64,000 nt of DNA, taken from NCBI GenBank assembly GCA_964490935.1, contig CAZBEO010000006.1, positions 1-64,000 of the forward strand, written 5' to 3'. This document shows, piece by piece, positions 26,832 to 35,567 of the stretch. Position numbers and translations under genes: made by a program. The number at the start of each line of letters is the position of its first letter. Positions within the stretch are counted from its first letter, which is position 1. Under the pieces are notes generated by a model, which made no database searches, had not been told where the DNA came from, and saw only the letters and a list, made by a program, of their open reading frames with translations. Source of the stretch: JAQVYB01 sp964490935 (GTDB lineage: Bacteria; Verrucomicrobiota; Kiritimatiellia; RZYC01).

Positions 26832-28091
26832 TTATTCGCGTATCTGACCTTCGCCGGTGATGATGTATTTATAGGTGGTGAGTTCTTCGAGGCCCATGGG
26901 GCCGCGGGCGTGGAGTTTATCGGTGCTGATGCCTATTTCGGCACCCATGCCGAACTCGCTGCCATCGGTGAAGCGGGTGGAAGCGTTGATGTAGACGGTG
27001 GCGGAGTCCACTTCCTTGACGAACATTTTTTGCGCGGCTTCGTTCTCTGAGACGATGGCATCGGAATGATGGGAGCCGTAGCGGTTGATGTGTGCGATGG
27101 CGGCGTGAATATCGGCCACCACGCTCATGGAAAGAATGAGATCGAGATATTCGGTTTCCCAGTCCGCTTCGGTCGCGTGCTCCATGGGCTGAAGGACCAT
27201 CTGGCGGACGGCCTCATCGCCTTTGAGTTTGACGCCCTTGCGTTCGAGGAAATCGACGATGCGCGGGACGAATTCGGGGGCGATGGATTGATGCACCAAA
27301 AGGGTTTCGATGGCATTGCACACGCCGGGGCGTTGGCATTTGGCGTTTTCAATGATGCGTTCGGCCATATCGGGATCGGCGTGTTCATCCACATAGACGT
27401 GACAAACGCCTTTGTAGTGCTTGATGACCGGGACGCGGGCGTGATCGGTGACGGCGCGTATGAGGCCTTCGCCACCGCGCGGGATGATCAGGTCTACGCG
27501 CCCTTCGAGCTGACAGAGTTCCTTCACGGCATCGCGGTCGGTGGTTTGGATCAGTTGGATGGCGTGGTCGGGCAGTCCCTTTTTGGCGCCGCCTTCCTGG
27601 AGTAGGTGTGCCAGAATCTGATTCGTGTGGATCGCTTCCTTGCCGCCGCGCAGAATGACGGCGTTGGAGGTTTTGATGCAAAGGACGGTGGCATCGGAGG
27701 TCACGTTGGGGCGCGATTCATAGATGATGCCAATGACGCCGATGGGTACGCGGGTTTTACGGATTTCGATGCCGTTGGGGCGAATCCAGCGGGAGATATC
27801 CTTGCCGACGGGGTCTTCGAGGGCGGTAACATTCATGATGCCCTTGATCATGCTGTCGAGGCGTTTATCAGTGAGTTCAAGGCGGTCGAGGAGGGCGTCG
27901 CTGAGGCCGGCCTCGCGTCCGGCCTCCATATCTCTTTGATTAGCCTGTTGAATGGCGGCGCGGTTGGCTTCCAACTCATCGGCCATGGCTTCGAGGATGG
28001 CATTTTTCTTTCGGCTGCTGAGCAGGGCCAATTCGCGTGAGGCCTTCAGGGCCTGGTCGCCCATTTGAATCATTTCTTCGTGCAAATTCAT
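26832..28091 (-). CDS. proA: Glutamate-5-semialdehyde dehydrogenase (gamma-glutamyl phosphate reductase)
   Basis: 419 residues. It reduces gamma-glutamyl phosphate with NADPH, the second step of proline synthesis. Aldehyde-dehydrogenase-type fold with RKTRVPIGVIGIIYESRPNVT, KTSNAVILRGGKEA, DLIIPRGGEGLI and the catalytic cysteine in NAKCQRPGVCNAIETLLVH. It lies 16 bases downstream of proB with an AGAGG site. Confidence 0.98.
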   Translation of the reverse strand: MNLHEEMIQMGDQALKASRELALLSSRKKNAILEAMADELEANRAAIQQANQRDMEAGREAGLSDALLDRLELTDKRLDSMIKGIMNVTALEDPVGKDISRWIRPNGIEIRKTRVPIGVIGIIYESRPNVTSDATVLCIKTSNAVILRGGKEAIHTNQILAHLLQEGGAKKGLPDHAIQLIQTTDRDAVKELCQLEGRVDLIIPRGGEGLIRAVTDHARVPVIKHYKGVCHVYVDEHADPDMAERIIENAKCQRPGVCNAIETLLVHQSIAPEFVPRIVDFLERKGVKLKGDEAVRQMVLQPMEHATEADWETEYLDLILSMSVVADIHAAIAHINRYGSHHSDAIVSENEAAQKMFVKEVDSATVYINASTRFTDGSEFGMGAEIGISTDKLHARGPMGLEELTTYKYIITGEGQIRE

Positions 28092-28107
28092 GGTGTACCT
28101 CTTTGGT

Positions 28108-29259
28108 TTATTTCAGGACGACGAGATTATCGCGATGGATGACTTCGTCGTACTCGCAGGTTTTCATTATTTCGCGGATTTCCCGAGTTTTGCGCCCCAT
28201 GATCCGCTTGACGTCTTCGGAGGAGTAATCCGTCAGGCCCGTGGCGATGATAGCGCCCGCCGCATCCCGGATATTCACCATGTCGCCTTTGGAAAACGCC
28301 CCGGCAACCTGTTTGATGCCAATGGGCAGGAGACTTTTACCATTTTCCAGGAGGGCTTTTTTTGCGCCATCATCCACGGTGATGGAACCCGATGCGCGGT
28401 TAAAATAGGCGATCCAGCGTTTGCGGGCGCACAGGGAACGCTCGTTGAGGGCCCAGGCGGGGTCGGCAATGAGGGTTCCACAGCGTTTGCCATCGACTAT
28501 ATTTTGAATGACACCGGAGCGGCGTCCATCGGCAATGACGGTGGCGATCCCGACATCGACGGCCTTTTGGGCGGCCTGGAGTTTGGTTTCCATGCCGCCG
28601 GTGGAGAGGTCGCTGCCTTTTCCGTTCACATGACGCATGGCTTCCTGATCCACGCCCGGCAGATAGGAAACTATTCGGCTCCGCCCACTTTCGAGGGTCT
28701 TGCGAAATCCGTTGGTGGTGCTGAGCAGAATCAGGAGGTCGGCATCGATCATGATGGCGGAAAGGGCGGCCAGGACATCGTTGTCGCCCACTTTGATTTC
28801 ATTCACAGAGACGACATCGTTCTCATTGACGATCGGGATGATGCCGTGCTGGAAGAGGGCATTGACCGTATTGCGGATGTTGAGATGGCGTTCGCGGTGA
28901 GTCAGGTCGGCATAGGTTAGCAGGAGTTGTCCAATCTGGCATTTGTGTTTGGCAAAGGGTTTCTGATAGCGGGCCATGAGGCGGGCCTGCCCGACGGCCG
29001 CCGCCATCTGGAGTTCTGGCAGGGTCTTGGGGCGAATCTTCATGCCGAGGGCATCCACCCCGGAGCCGACGGCACCCGAAGAGACGAGCATCACATCCAC
29101 GCCTCGCTTGCGCAAGGCGGCCAAATCCGCCGCCAGCGCGTCGATCCGCCGCTGATTGGGCCGCCCGGATTTTTCCACCAGAACGCGGGTGCCCACCTTG
29201 ACGACCACGCGCCGGGCCCCTTGCAGAGATCCACGGATATTCATTTCACATTCATTCAT
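28108..29259 (-). CDS. proB: Glutamate 5-kinase
   Basis: 383 residues: an amino-acid kinase domain followed by a C-terminal PUA domain (from about 285). It phosphorylates glutamate, the first and usually feedback-inhibited step of proline synthesis. Motifs: VVVKVGTRVLVE, LVSSGAVGSG, PIVNENDVVSV, VGDNDVLAALSA and GTGGM-like DLSTGGMETKLQAA. Two possible starts (29259 and 29244) both lack a clear ribosome site; the longer is given. It heads the proB-proA-purB group. Confidence 0.97.
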   Translation of the reverse strand: MNECEMNIRGSLQGARRVVVKVGTRVLVEKSGRPNQRRIDALAADLAALRKRGVDVMLVSSGAVGSGVDALGMKIRPKTLPELQMAAAVGQARLMARYQKPFAKHKCQIGQLLLTYADLTHRERHLNIRNTVNALFQHGIIPIVNENDVVSVNEIKVGDNDVLAALSAIMIDADLLILLSTTNGFRKTLESGRSRIVSYLPGVDQEAMRHVNGKGSDLSTGGMETKLQAAQKAVDVGIATVIADGRRSGVIQNIVDGKRCGTLIADPAWALNERSLCARKRWIAYFNRASGSITVDDGAKKALLENGKSLLPIGIKQVAGAFSKGDMVNIRDAAGAIIATGLTDYSSEDVKRIMGRKTREIREIMKTCEYDEVIHRDNLVVLK

Positions 29260-29391
29260 AGCGTGATTCTGCTATCAAATTCAGACCGGACTTGTCGAGT
29301 GTGTTATGAAAAGGCCGCGAAGATCGGCAGTAGGGTTATACCCCATAGCAGAGAGCTGACCTATTACGTACTTTCTTTCTAAATAAATCAA

Positions 29392-29411
29392 AAAGTGATT
29401 TTTATCACTTT
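29392..29411. promoter_or_regulatory. Inverted repeat in the divergent spacer upstream of the outer-membrane barrel gene
   Basis: Perfect arms AAAGTGAT and ATCACTTT around TTTT, in an A+T-rich stretch between proB (leftward) and the barrel gene (rightward, start 29494). The symmetry and position suit an operator; as RNA it would form an eight-base stem. No regulator can be named. Confidence 0.35.
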
Positions 29412-29493
29412 CTGACGCAGTCTCTCAATAAGCGCTTGCCGCCGTATGATGAAAGAAAGGATAATTATGATCGCTCACAAAGGAGTTCGAAAT

Positions 29494-30588
29494 ATGCACA
29501 GTAGAGTTATCGCCTGCTCGCTCGTCTGCGTTCTTGTTCCTCTCGTATATTCAACGCAGGGGGGTATCAATGCCGGACGGGCTTTTGACAACGACGAGCG
29601 GCCCATGACGATCAATCTCACGATGGGCCAATTCAATCTCAACAGCGGGAAAGTGGAGGAAACGCGCCGGGCCTATGACAATAATGACAAGCCGACCGGC
29701 TACGAAGCCTACCTGTCTTCGTACTCGTTCGACGAACTCGGGCTGGTTGGATCGTATCCAACGTACGGGCTCAATTTCGAAAAGCAGTGGAAGTACTTCA
29801 CGTTGCGCATGGAAGGCAGTTACATCAAGGCCAACGCCAGCGCCGTGGCCTCCGCGCATCCCACGGCCAGCGAGGTGCCCGAAAAGCAACAGGGCTATTA
29901 CATCAGCGTGAGTGACATTTCATACGAGGGTCAGTCGTATGAGTATATGTATATTCCAGAGGGGCAGCCCTTCGATGCCACGATCGACGGGGGCAGTGCC
30001 GCCATCCGCGGCCTGATCACGCCGTTCAGCCTCAGTATCTCCGATAATTTTGTGTCCTTTTCGCCTTGGCTGCACATCGGCGTGTACGCGGTGGGCGGGC
30101 ACTACAAGATCGACGCGGGACCGGCACGCGGCACCGTGCAGTATGAAGTGCCTCCGGAAACCTACGTGGTTGGCGGCGAGGGAACAGGGGACGTCGGCGC
30201 AGCTCTCCCTGAAATCGGTTTTGGCGGCGAACTGCGTATCCGCCTGGCACGCATGCGTAATGGCGATGCCACCCTGTCTTTGCAGGGTGACCTAGCCTAT
30301 CTCACCTACAGGGGGAACACGAGCGACCTAGGCATCAGTGAAGAAAACTCGAAGGAAATCGACCTGACCTATCAGAACCTGGAACTCTCCGCGATGCTTG
30401 AACTACCCGTCAGCCCGAGATTCGACCTGGTGATAGGCGTTGCCTATCGCGTGATGACGGCCGACCTAGATTTGAACTCCCAAAATCGTGACGAGCAGGA
30501 TCAGAAAAGTATCTTCCACGAGAAATACGATAAACACGCTGATATTGATTCTTCGTTCCTCTACGGCTCTGTCGGCGTGCGCTTCTGA
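29494..30588 (+). CDS. Predicted outer-membrane beta-barrel protein
   Basis: 364 residues from the ATG at 29494, eight bases after AAAGGAG; in-frame ATGs upstream have no such site. The start gives a signal peptide (MHSRVIACSLVCVLVPLVYS). The rest is an alternating-pattern, aromatic-rich beta protein ending in SVGVRF; a terminal aromatic residue is typical of outer-membrane barrels. Strand-like stretches include WKYFTLRMEGSYIKA, FSPWLHIGVYAVGG, ATLSLQGDLAYLTY and FDLVIGVAYRV. I do not recognise a specific family. It stands alone, divergent from proB. Confidence 0.65.
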   Translation: MHSRVIACSLVCVLVPLVYSTQGGINAGRAFDNDERPMTINLTMGQFNLNSGKVEETRRAYDNNDKPTGYEAYLSSYSFDELGLVGSYPTYGLNFEKQWKYFTLRMEGSYIKANASAVASAHPTASEVPEKQQGYYISVSDISYEGQSYEYMYIPEGQPFDATIDGGSAAIRGLITPFSLSISDNFVSFSPWLHIGVYAVGGHYKIDAGPARGTVQYEVPPETYVVGGEGTGDVGAALPEIGFGGELRIRLARMRNGDATLSLQGDLAYLTYRGNTSDLGISEENSKEIDLTYQNLELSAMLELPVSPRFDLVIGVAYRVMTADLDLNSQNRDEQDQKSIFHEKYDKHADIDSSFLYGSVGVRF

Positions 30589-30600
30589 TACCAACCAAGA

Positions 30601-30616
30601 GCGCGATTCATCGCGC
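30601..30616. terminator. Short hairpin after the barrel gene
   Basis: GCGCGAT/ATCGCGC around TC, 12 bases after the stop codon at 30588. No T-tract follows, so termination is only a possibility. Confidence 0.3.
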
Positions 30617-30717
30617 GTGCGGAAGGATTACACTTTGAGGGTGCCTTGCGTCACTCGCACATGAAGAAACAAAAACGGCCTGAGTTAGAACCGGGACGCA
30701 AAGTGGTGTTCCTGCTT

Positions 30718-30987
30718 TCAGTTGCTGGAAAGCCGTTCGCGGCCTTTCAGAAATCGGGTGGACGCAGTGGCTCTGCCCCTCTCTTTTCTGACGATGGATA
30801 CGATCTCACTTGTCGAGACTCTCGCCTTGATAGATGGGACGTCCAGCGGGGACTTCTGCGTACGCTCCGGTGCTAAAGAAAACGTTCGTCCGTCCTTTCG
30901 GCGGATCAGGACTTTTCCTGACACTTCAGCTTTGTCCAAGACGCTCGATAGTTTCTGTCGGGCTTCAGAATATGTATAGACCTGCAT
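30718..30987 (-). CDS. Phd/YefM-like antitoxin
   Basis: 89 residues. The N-terminal half (MQVYTYSEARQKLSSVLDKAE, VLIRRKDGRTFSLAPE) matches the Phd/YefM DNA-binding fold, in which a YxEAR helix precedes a short hairpin. The C-terminal 40 residues would be the toxin-neutralising tail. The ribosome site GGAGGT lies inside the end of the toxin gene, and the ATG is three bases after the toxin stop. It forms an operon with the PIN protein at 30991, toxin gene first, which is the less common order. Confidence 0.8.
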   Translation of the reverse strand: MQVYTYSEARQKLSSVLDKAEVSGKVLIRRKDGRTFSLAPERTQKSPLDVPSIKARVSTSEIVSIVRKERGRATASTRFLKGRERLSSN

Positions 30988-30990
30988 TGC

Positions 30991-31383
30991 TCATACCTCC
31001 AGAACGTGGACCCCAATCTTGTCGGCCGCTCTCCTGAGCGGGCGATCGAGAGTCAGTAACGGCGCGGCATGCCGAGCCGCACAATCGAGAAAGTACGCAT
31101 CGTACGCGTACAGATTTGCGGCGTGGGCGATGGAGAGCGCATTCTCCAAATCAACCGCAAGATATCGAATAGCGATGGACTGGAAGATGGTCAGGCCTAG
31201 CCTGACCTCCTCCATATCGACACGATGCTGCTTCAGCATCGCCGAAAACGCATTCCCGATCTCCCATGGAATGGAGCCGGGGCCAACAAGATTGTGTCCC
31301 TCGGTCATCTTGACAATGCGATCCCGTTCCGGCTCATCGACAAGGACGGCGAGAATCGCTGAGGCATCAATAACAATGTCCAT
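30991..31383 (-). CDS. vapC: PIN-domain toxin, VapC-like ribonuclease
   Basis: 130 residues from the ATG at 31383, preceded by AAGGAG. PIN nuclease motifs: DIVIDASAILAVL (first acidic residue), an acidic residue in PWEIGNAFSAML, the aspartates in AYDAYFLDCAA, and the late LTLDRPLRRAA. VapC toxins cleave tRNA or rRNA. It precedes the Phd/YefM-like antitoxin with a three-base gap. Confidence 0.87.
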   Translation of the reverse strand: MDIVIDASAILAVLVDEPERDRIVKMTEGHNLVGPGSIPWEIGNAFSAMLKQHRVDMEEVRLGLTIFQSIAIRYLAVDLENALSIAHAANLYAYDAYFLDCAARHAAPLLTLDRPLRRAADKIGVHVLEV

Positions 31384-31481
31384 CTTGGCTCCTTTCCTTC
31401 GCGTATTGACAATTGTACAACATAAGGTCCGGATGTCAATGTTGTGTCCTTTCGCGCTTTCGGGGAAGAGGTTCTCACCCC

Positions 31482-32522
31482 TCATTGATGACCGTATCTA
31501 TTCGGCAGGCCTTCATCCAACGTTTGACGGATTGCCAGGCACGCACACAGGACCGGATAGCCAAATTCGGTGGTCCAGGTTTCGGCTGGCTCATCCGAGA
31601 GTACCCAGACCATGCCCGCGCCATCGCCGCGAATGGAACCCGCACCGCAAATCTTGGCCGCCCCGCCCCGTTGCTCCACGGCCTCGATAAAGTGCTGCAC
31701 ACGTTCCGGCACCACGCCGATTTTCACCAACAACCGGTGATTCCTGCGAATCAGCGGCGGAAGGGCCGCCGTCTCGCCATGACTCAGCGCAGCCGCCATT
31801 TTCTCGGCAATTCGCTCGAACTGCGTCCAGATTTTGGAGGTCCCGAAGCGTTTGCTCGCCTGCGCCACGCATTCGCCCGTGGAGGCTTCGGGCGTACCGG
31901 TATGCACAAGCGTGACGGCAAAATCCGTGCGCGCCAGCGGTTGGATCGCACCGTCTTTTCGATAGGTCATGCATCCGCCGTAGATCGAGGCATAGGCATC
32001 CACGCCACTCGGATGGCCGTGCTGAAGTCGTTCGCAATCCATCACGCGCTCATACAAATCCGGCGCATCAAAGGATTGGCCCGCCAACCGGCCCACCGCC
32101 TGAATCACGCAGGACGCCACAGCCGCCGAGGAGCCCATGCCGCAGCCCACCGGTAAATCCGTGGAAACCCGCAGGTTCATGCCGCCGCGCCAGTCCAGGG
32201 CCTCGAGGGCGCGCATCACGGCAAAAACCAGGAATTGCCCGGGATACTCCAGCAGCTCGCTCACCACCCGCTTGCCCTCCAGAAATTCCTGATAGCGCCC
32301 GCGCAACTGGGTGAATAGATACTGCGCTTCGGAGAATCCCACATCCACGGCATCGCAGAACGCTGGCGCATCAATCAGCAGACGCGACTCATCCAGGGGC
32401 GTCACCCTGCATTCCGCGTACCGATTCACCGCCATGACCACGGCCGTACAGCCATGCACCACGGCGTGTTCCCCGCACAGGATCAGCTTGCCCGGCGCAC
32501 GGGCTGTGATCCCTTCGCTCAC
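31482..32522 (-). CDS. mvk: Mevalonate kinase (GHMP kinase)
   Basis: 346 residues. The GTG at 32522 overlaps the stop of the upstream gene as GTGA; another GTG at 32540 is possible. GHMP motifs: APGKLILCGEHAVVHG, the ATP loop LPVGCGMGSSAAVASC, GHPSGVDAYASIYGG and KICGAGSIRGDGAGMVW. These fit mevalonate kinase better than galactokinase or homoserine kinase. It would phosphorylate mevalonate on the way to isopentenyl diphosphate. It is the last gene of an Mla-type lipid transport operon, an unusual address; the other mevalonate-pathway genes are not in the window. A related GHMP kinase with another substrate remains possible. Confidence 0.85.
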   Translation of the reverse strand: MSEGITARAPGKLILCGEHAVVHGCTAVVMAVNRYAECRVTPLDESRLLIDAPAFCDAVDVGFSEAQYLFTQLRGRYQEFLEGKRVVSELLEYPGQFLVFAVMRALEALDWRGGMNLRVSTDLPVGCGMGSSAAVASCVIQAVGRLAGQSFDAPDLYERVMDCERLQHGHPSGVDAYASIYGGCMTYRKDGAIQPLARTDFAVTLVHTGTPEASTGECVAQASKRFGTSKIWTQFERIAEKMAAALSHGETAALPPLIRRNHRLLVKIGVVPERVQHFIEAVEQRGGAAKICGAGSIRGDGAGMVWVLSDEPAETWTTEFGYPVLCACLAIRQTLDEGLPNRYGHQ

Positions 32523-33124
32523 GGCTCCAACCCTCTGCACAGAGCCGCCCAGGCCTCCGGCGTATTGATATTATTCAGCACCGCCGCATCCTCCACGTCG
32601 AGACGGTGCTCCACCGGACGCAACAGCTCATCGAGGCGGGCGCTCTTCTCCGACGCATCGTCCAGCGCCATAATCGGGTCGTAAAGGACGCCAGAAATCC
32701 AACACAGCAGGCCGCGTTTGCCCTGATAAAACGGTCGCACGGAGAGTACGCCAGCCACGGCTGCCGCGAGCATCCACCGAATCGTATCGGCCTGCACACC
32801 CGCCGTATCCACGGGCAGGAGCACGCACCCGACAAACGGATGAGCTGCACGCAGGCCCGCTTGCACCGAGGAGATGCGCCCCCGACCCCAGCGCTCATTG
32901 AGTACGTAAGAAACGGTGTCGCCCAGCTCCCGCCTTACGTCTTCTTCGGCGCCACCCACCACCATGTTCACCGGATCACATCCCGCGCTCCGCAGGAGTT
33001 CCGCCTGAACCCGACCCAGCGGGGTTCCATCCGACAGGTGCAGCAGCGGTTTCGGACGACCCATGCGCGACGATGCACCACCCGCCAGCACCAGCCCCAC
33101 CTGCTTGCTTTGTGTCTTCTTCAT
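32519..33124 (-). CDS. MobA/MocA-like nucleotidyltransferase
   Basis: 201 residues, a small Rossmann-type NTP transferase. The signature LVLAGGASSRMGRPKPLL is the nucleotide-binding loop (LAGGxSxRMGxxK) of the MobA/MocA/CoxL-accessory group; LLPVDTAGVQADTIRW carries the metal-binding aspartate and NNINTPEAW is the typical C-terminal end. Family members attach GMP or CMP to molybdopterin, or make other activated precursors. No molybdenum-cofactor genes lie nearby; its neighbours are lipid transport and mevalonate kinase genes, so another substrate is possible. It overlaps the kinase gene by four bases. Confidence 0.8.
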   Translation of the reverse strand: MKKTQSKQVGLVLAGGASSRMGRPKPLLHLSDGTPLGRVQAELLRSAGCDPVNMVVGGAEEDVRRELGDTVSYVLNERWGRGRISSVQAGLRAAHPFVGCVLLPVDTAGVQADTIRWMLAAAVAGVLSVRPFYQGKRGLLCWISGVLYDPIMALDDASEKSARLDELLRPVEHRLDVEDAAVLNNINTPEAWAALCRGLEP

Positions 33125-33136
33125 ACGTCCGCCGCA

Positions 33137-33802
33137 TCAAGGGCTGGTCACGTCGGGAGCTTTTTCGGCGCTCATGTTTTCGCGCAGGACTCCGGCCATA
33201 TCCCTGGTAAGCTGCTGCAGAAGGTCGCCCAGTCCGGCGACATAGGCCGGATAGCCCGAATCGGCCAGCGCGGATTCATACGTCGAAGTACGCCGCACCA
33301 GTGGCGGGTGTTCTTCGCCGGATGAAAGAATCGTCCATTGCGCAATCAGAATGGCTTTCTCCCCCTGCACACCATCCAAGCGCAGCACGTCCACCATGAT
33401 TTTATATTCGAACGGGTCGCTGACCGTCCAAGGAAAGAGATCGATGTAGGCATCCGGCAATTCCATTGCCAGATTGGCGGCAACGGCACCCAGCACGGCC
33501 TGATCCAGCGGGGCGGCCCAGCGGTTGAATTCATCCACCACCACTTCGCCACCACCACGCACGCTCACGATCTGCGGACGATCCAGATAGGGACTAATCT
33601 TCACCGGATAAAATCCGACCTGAATCTCCGAGCGGGCCACATCCACCGAGGTGCCCGGCGCGGTGTTCAAAGCATTCGGAAGCGCATAAAAGCGGGAGGG
33701 GTTGCTGGTTCCGCAGGCGGTCAACAGCAGGCTGAGCGCCAATGCGGTGCCGGGGATGAGGCGGTTGAATCTAAGCAACGATAAGTCATATCGTGTGTTC
33801 AT
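33137..33802 (-). CDS. pqiC: PqiC/ABC-type transport auxiliary lipoprotein
   Basis: 221 residues. The lipoprotein signal ends LLLTACGTSNPSRFYALP: the lipobox LTAC and the FYxL sequence after it are characteristic of the PqiC/YmbA-type auxiliary lipoproteins that accompany MCE transporters. The rest has the expected strand pattern (SEIQVGFYPVKISPYLDRPQ, NRWAAPLDQAVLGAVAANLA). It is predicted to sit on the inner face of the outer membrane and receive lipids from the MCE protein. It follows mlaD by 19 bases, with AGGAG before its ATG. Confidence 0.88.
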   Translation of the reverse strand: MNTRYDLSLLRFNRLIPGTALALSLLLTACGTSNPSRFYALPNALNTAPGTSVDVARSEIQVGFYPVKISPYLDRPQIVSVRGGGEVVVDEFNRWAAPLDQAVLGAVAANLAMELPDAYIDLFPWTVSDPFEYKIMVDVLRLDGVQGEKAILIAQWTILSSGEEHPPLVRRTSTYESALADSGYPAYVAGLGDLLQQLTRDMAGVLRENMSAEKAPDVTSP

Positions 33803-33821
33803 ATGAGCATCTCCTGTCGGT

Positions 33822-34778
33822 TTATTGTTTTCCGTGAATCAAGGATTCGGGATAGCGTTCCAGGTAATCGGTCAGATAGCGCAGGGAGCGTGCGGAGCGG
33901 CTGATTTCTTCGAGCGCATGCTGCGTTTGATAATTCAACGGAGACTGGCGTTTCAGCAAGTCGCTGACCTGGTCGGCCAGCTTCGTGGCGCTCTGCACGA
34001 AGGGCTCGATTTGGGGCTGTATACTGGTCAGCAATGCCTGCAACTGGTGCATGGTTTCGTTCAGGGATTCGAGGGAGCCAGCGGCCTCCTTCATCATGGG
34101 CTCCAGATCCCGGTTGATGGTGGCAGCCATCTGGTCAATCTGTTTGAGGGCACCAGCGGCACTGGCCACGGCCTGCTGCGTGGATTCCGAGGTCACAATG
34201 TCGGATATGCCCTTCATGGCGGAATGCACATCATACACAATTTCCTTGAGCGGGAGTTCCTGCACCTCGACCGCCATGCGGCGCAGAGGCGACAACGTGG
34301 TGGGCATCTGCCAGCAGCCAGAGACGGCTGTTTCCTGTCGTTGCATCGGCATATCCGGGAAGAGGCCCAGCTCGATTTTCAGTTTGCCGGTCAGCAGACT
34401 TTGCGAGGCGAGGCGGGCGCGCATCCCCTGGCTGACGAGATATTCCATGCCGTCTTCTATCCGGTTAAACTCCTTGTCATCTCCAATGTAGCCGATGCGC
34501 CCACCCTCGAGGCGAAAGGTCACCGGGCGGATGATTTTTTTGCTGACGGCCCGGTCCATAATAAGGCGCACGTCCGTCACGGTGCCGACACGTACCCCCT
34601 GAAACTCCACCGGAGCGCCAATGTCGAGTCCGGTAATGGACTCCTCAAAAAAGGCCACGCAGTTGAAATGCTCCTCGAAGAGCCCGCCTCCGCTCAGGAT
34701 GAGTATCCCGGAAACGGCCAAGGCAATCGCGCCCATCACGAACGCGCCAATCAACGTGGGATTTGCTTTCCTGCTCAT
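33822..34778 (-). CDS. mlaD: MlaD-family MCE-domain protein
   Basis: 318 residues. The ATG at 34778 overlaps the mlaF stop as ATGA. One N-terminal helix (LIGAFVMGAIALAVSGILIL) is followed by a single MCE domain (about 40-120: FFEESITGLDIGAPVEFQGVRVG in parts, then LRARLASQSLLTGKLKIELG) and a long helical periplasmic tail of about 180 residues. MCE proteins form hexameric rings that carry phospholipids between membranes; the tail may build a tube as in longer MCE proteins. It partners with MlaE, MlaF and the PqiC-like lipoprotein in this operon. Confidence 0.9.
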   Translation of the reverse strand: MSRKANPTLIGAFVMGAIALAVSGILILSGGGLFEEHFNCVAFFEESITGLDIGAPVEFQGVRVGTVTDVRLIMDRAVSKKIIRPVTFRLEGGRIGYIGDDKEFNRIEDGMEYLVSQGMRARLASQSLLTGKLKIELGLFPDMPMQRQETAVSGCWQMPTTLSPLRRMAVEVQELPLKEIVYDVHSAMKGISDIVTSESTQQAVASAAGALKQIDQMAATINRDLEPMMKEAAGSLESLNETMHQLQALLTSIQPQIEPFVQSATKLADQVSDLLKRQSPLNYQTQHALEEISRSARSLRYLTDYLERYPESLIHGKQ

Positions 34779-35566
34779 ACCTTCACCTCTTCCTGCTCCG
34801 TCTTCAGTGGTGTCTCGTTTCCTCGATTGAGGAAACGTCGCACCTTTTCTTCCGGGCACTGGTTTATCAATTTGCGAGGGTCTCCTTCGGCAATCATCGT
34901 GTGCGTCTCGTCATCCAGAAACAAGGCGCGCGTAGCAATGGCAAAGATACTGGCCAGTTCATGGGTCACAATCACAATGGTGGCACCCAGGCTTTCGCGC
35001 AGTTCGATAATCAGATCATCCAGCCGCTTGGCGCTGATCGGATCGAGCCCGGCCGAGGGCTCGTCAAAATAGAGAATTTCGGGATCGAGGGCCATCGCAC
35101 GCGCCAGGCCAGCGCGTTTTTTCATGCCTCCACTAATTTCCGAGGGATAAAACCCGCCGAATCCAGCCAATCCCACCAGGGCCAGTTTCAGATTCACCAC
35201 ATCACGGATTTCGCGGGCGGAAAGAGCTGTATAGGCCTCAAGCGGGACGGCAATGTTTTCGGCCAGCGTCATGGAACTCCACAATGCGCCGCTCTGATAG
35301 AGAATACCGGTCCGCCGCATCAGGGCGCGGCGCGTTTCCGGCTCCGCCGCCCACAAATCCGTTTTGCCGTAGAGTACCCGGCCCTGCGCCGGGCGGTGCA
35401 GGCCAATCAGATGCCGCAGCAGCGTGCTTTTCCCACAGCCGCTACCGCCCATGATCACAAACGTTTCCCCGCGCCGAATACTGAAGGTCAGATTCTGTTG
35501 AATCACAAAATCTCCAAAGGCCATGGTTAACTCTTCCACGCGGATATGAGTGTCGTTTGCCTGCAT
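34775..35566 (-). CDS. mlaF: MlaF-type ABC ATPase
   Basis: 263 residues from the ATG at 35566, one base after the mlaE stop. Walker A GGSGCGKST, Q-loop ILYQSGALWSSMTLAEN, signature ISGGMKKRAGLARAMA, Walker B ILYFDEPSAGLDP and H-loop VTHELASIFAIA. The GGMKKR signature and the DEPSAGLDPI sequence are hallmarks of the MlaF/Ttg2A group. It powers MlaE-dependent lipid movement at the inner membrane. Confidence 0.93.
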   Translation of the reverse strand: MQANDTHIRVEELTMAFGDFVIQQNLTFSIRRGETFVIMGGSGCGKSTLLRHLIGLHRPAQGRVLYGKTDLWAAEPETRRALMRRTGILYQSGALWSSMTLAENIAVPLEAYTALSAREIRDVVNLKLALVGLAGFGGFYPSEISGGMKKRAGLARAMALDPEILYFDEPSAGLDPISAKRLDDLIIELRESLGATIVIVTHELASIFAIATRALFLDDETHTMIAEGDPRKLINQCPEEKVRRFLNRGNETPLKTEQEEVKV

Positions 35567-35567
35567 C

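Noticed and set aside
30646..30876. Small plus-strand gene MRHSHMKKQKRPELEPG...
   Set aside because: Most of it is antisense to the antitoxin gene, and it has no recognisable domain or ribosome site.
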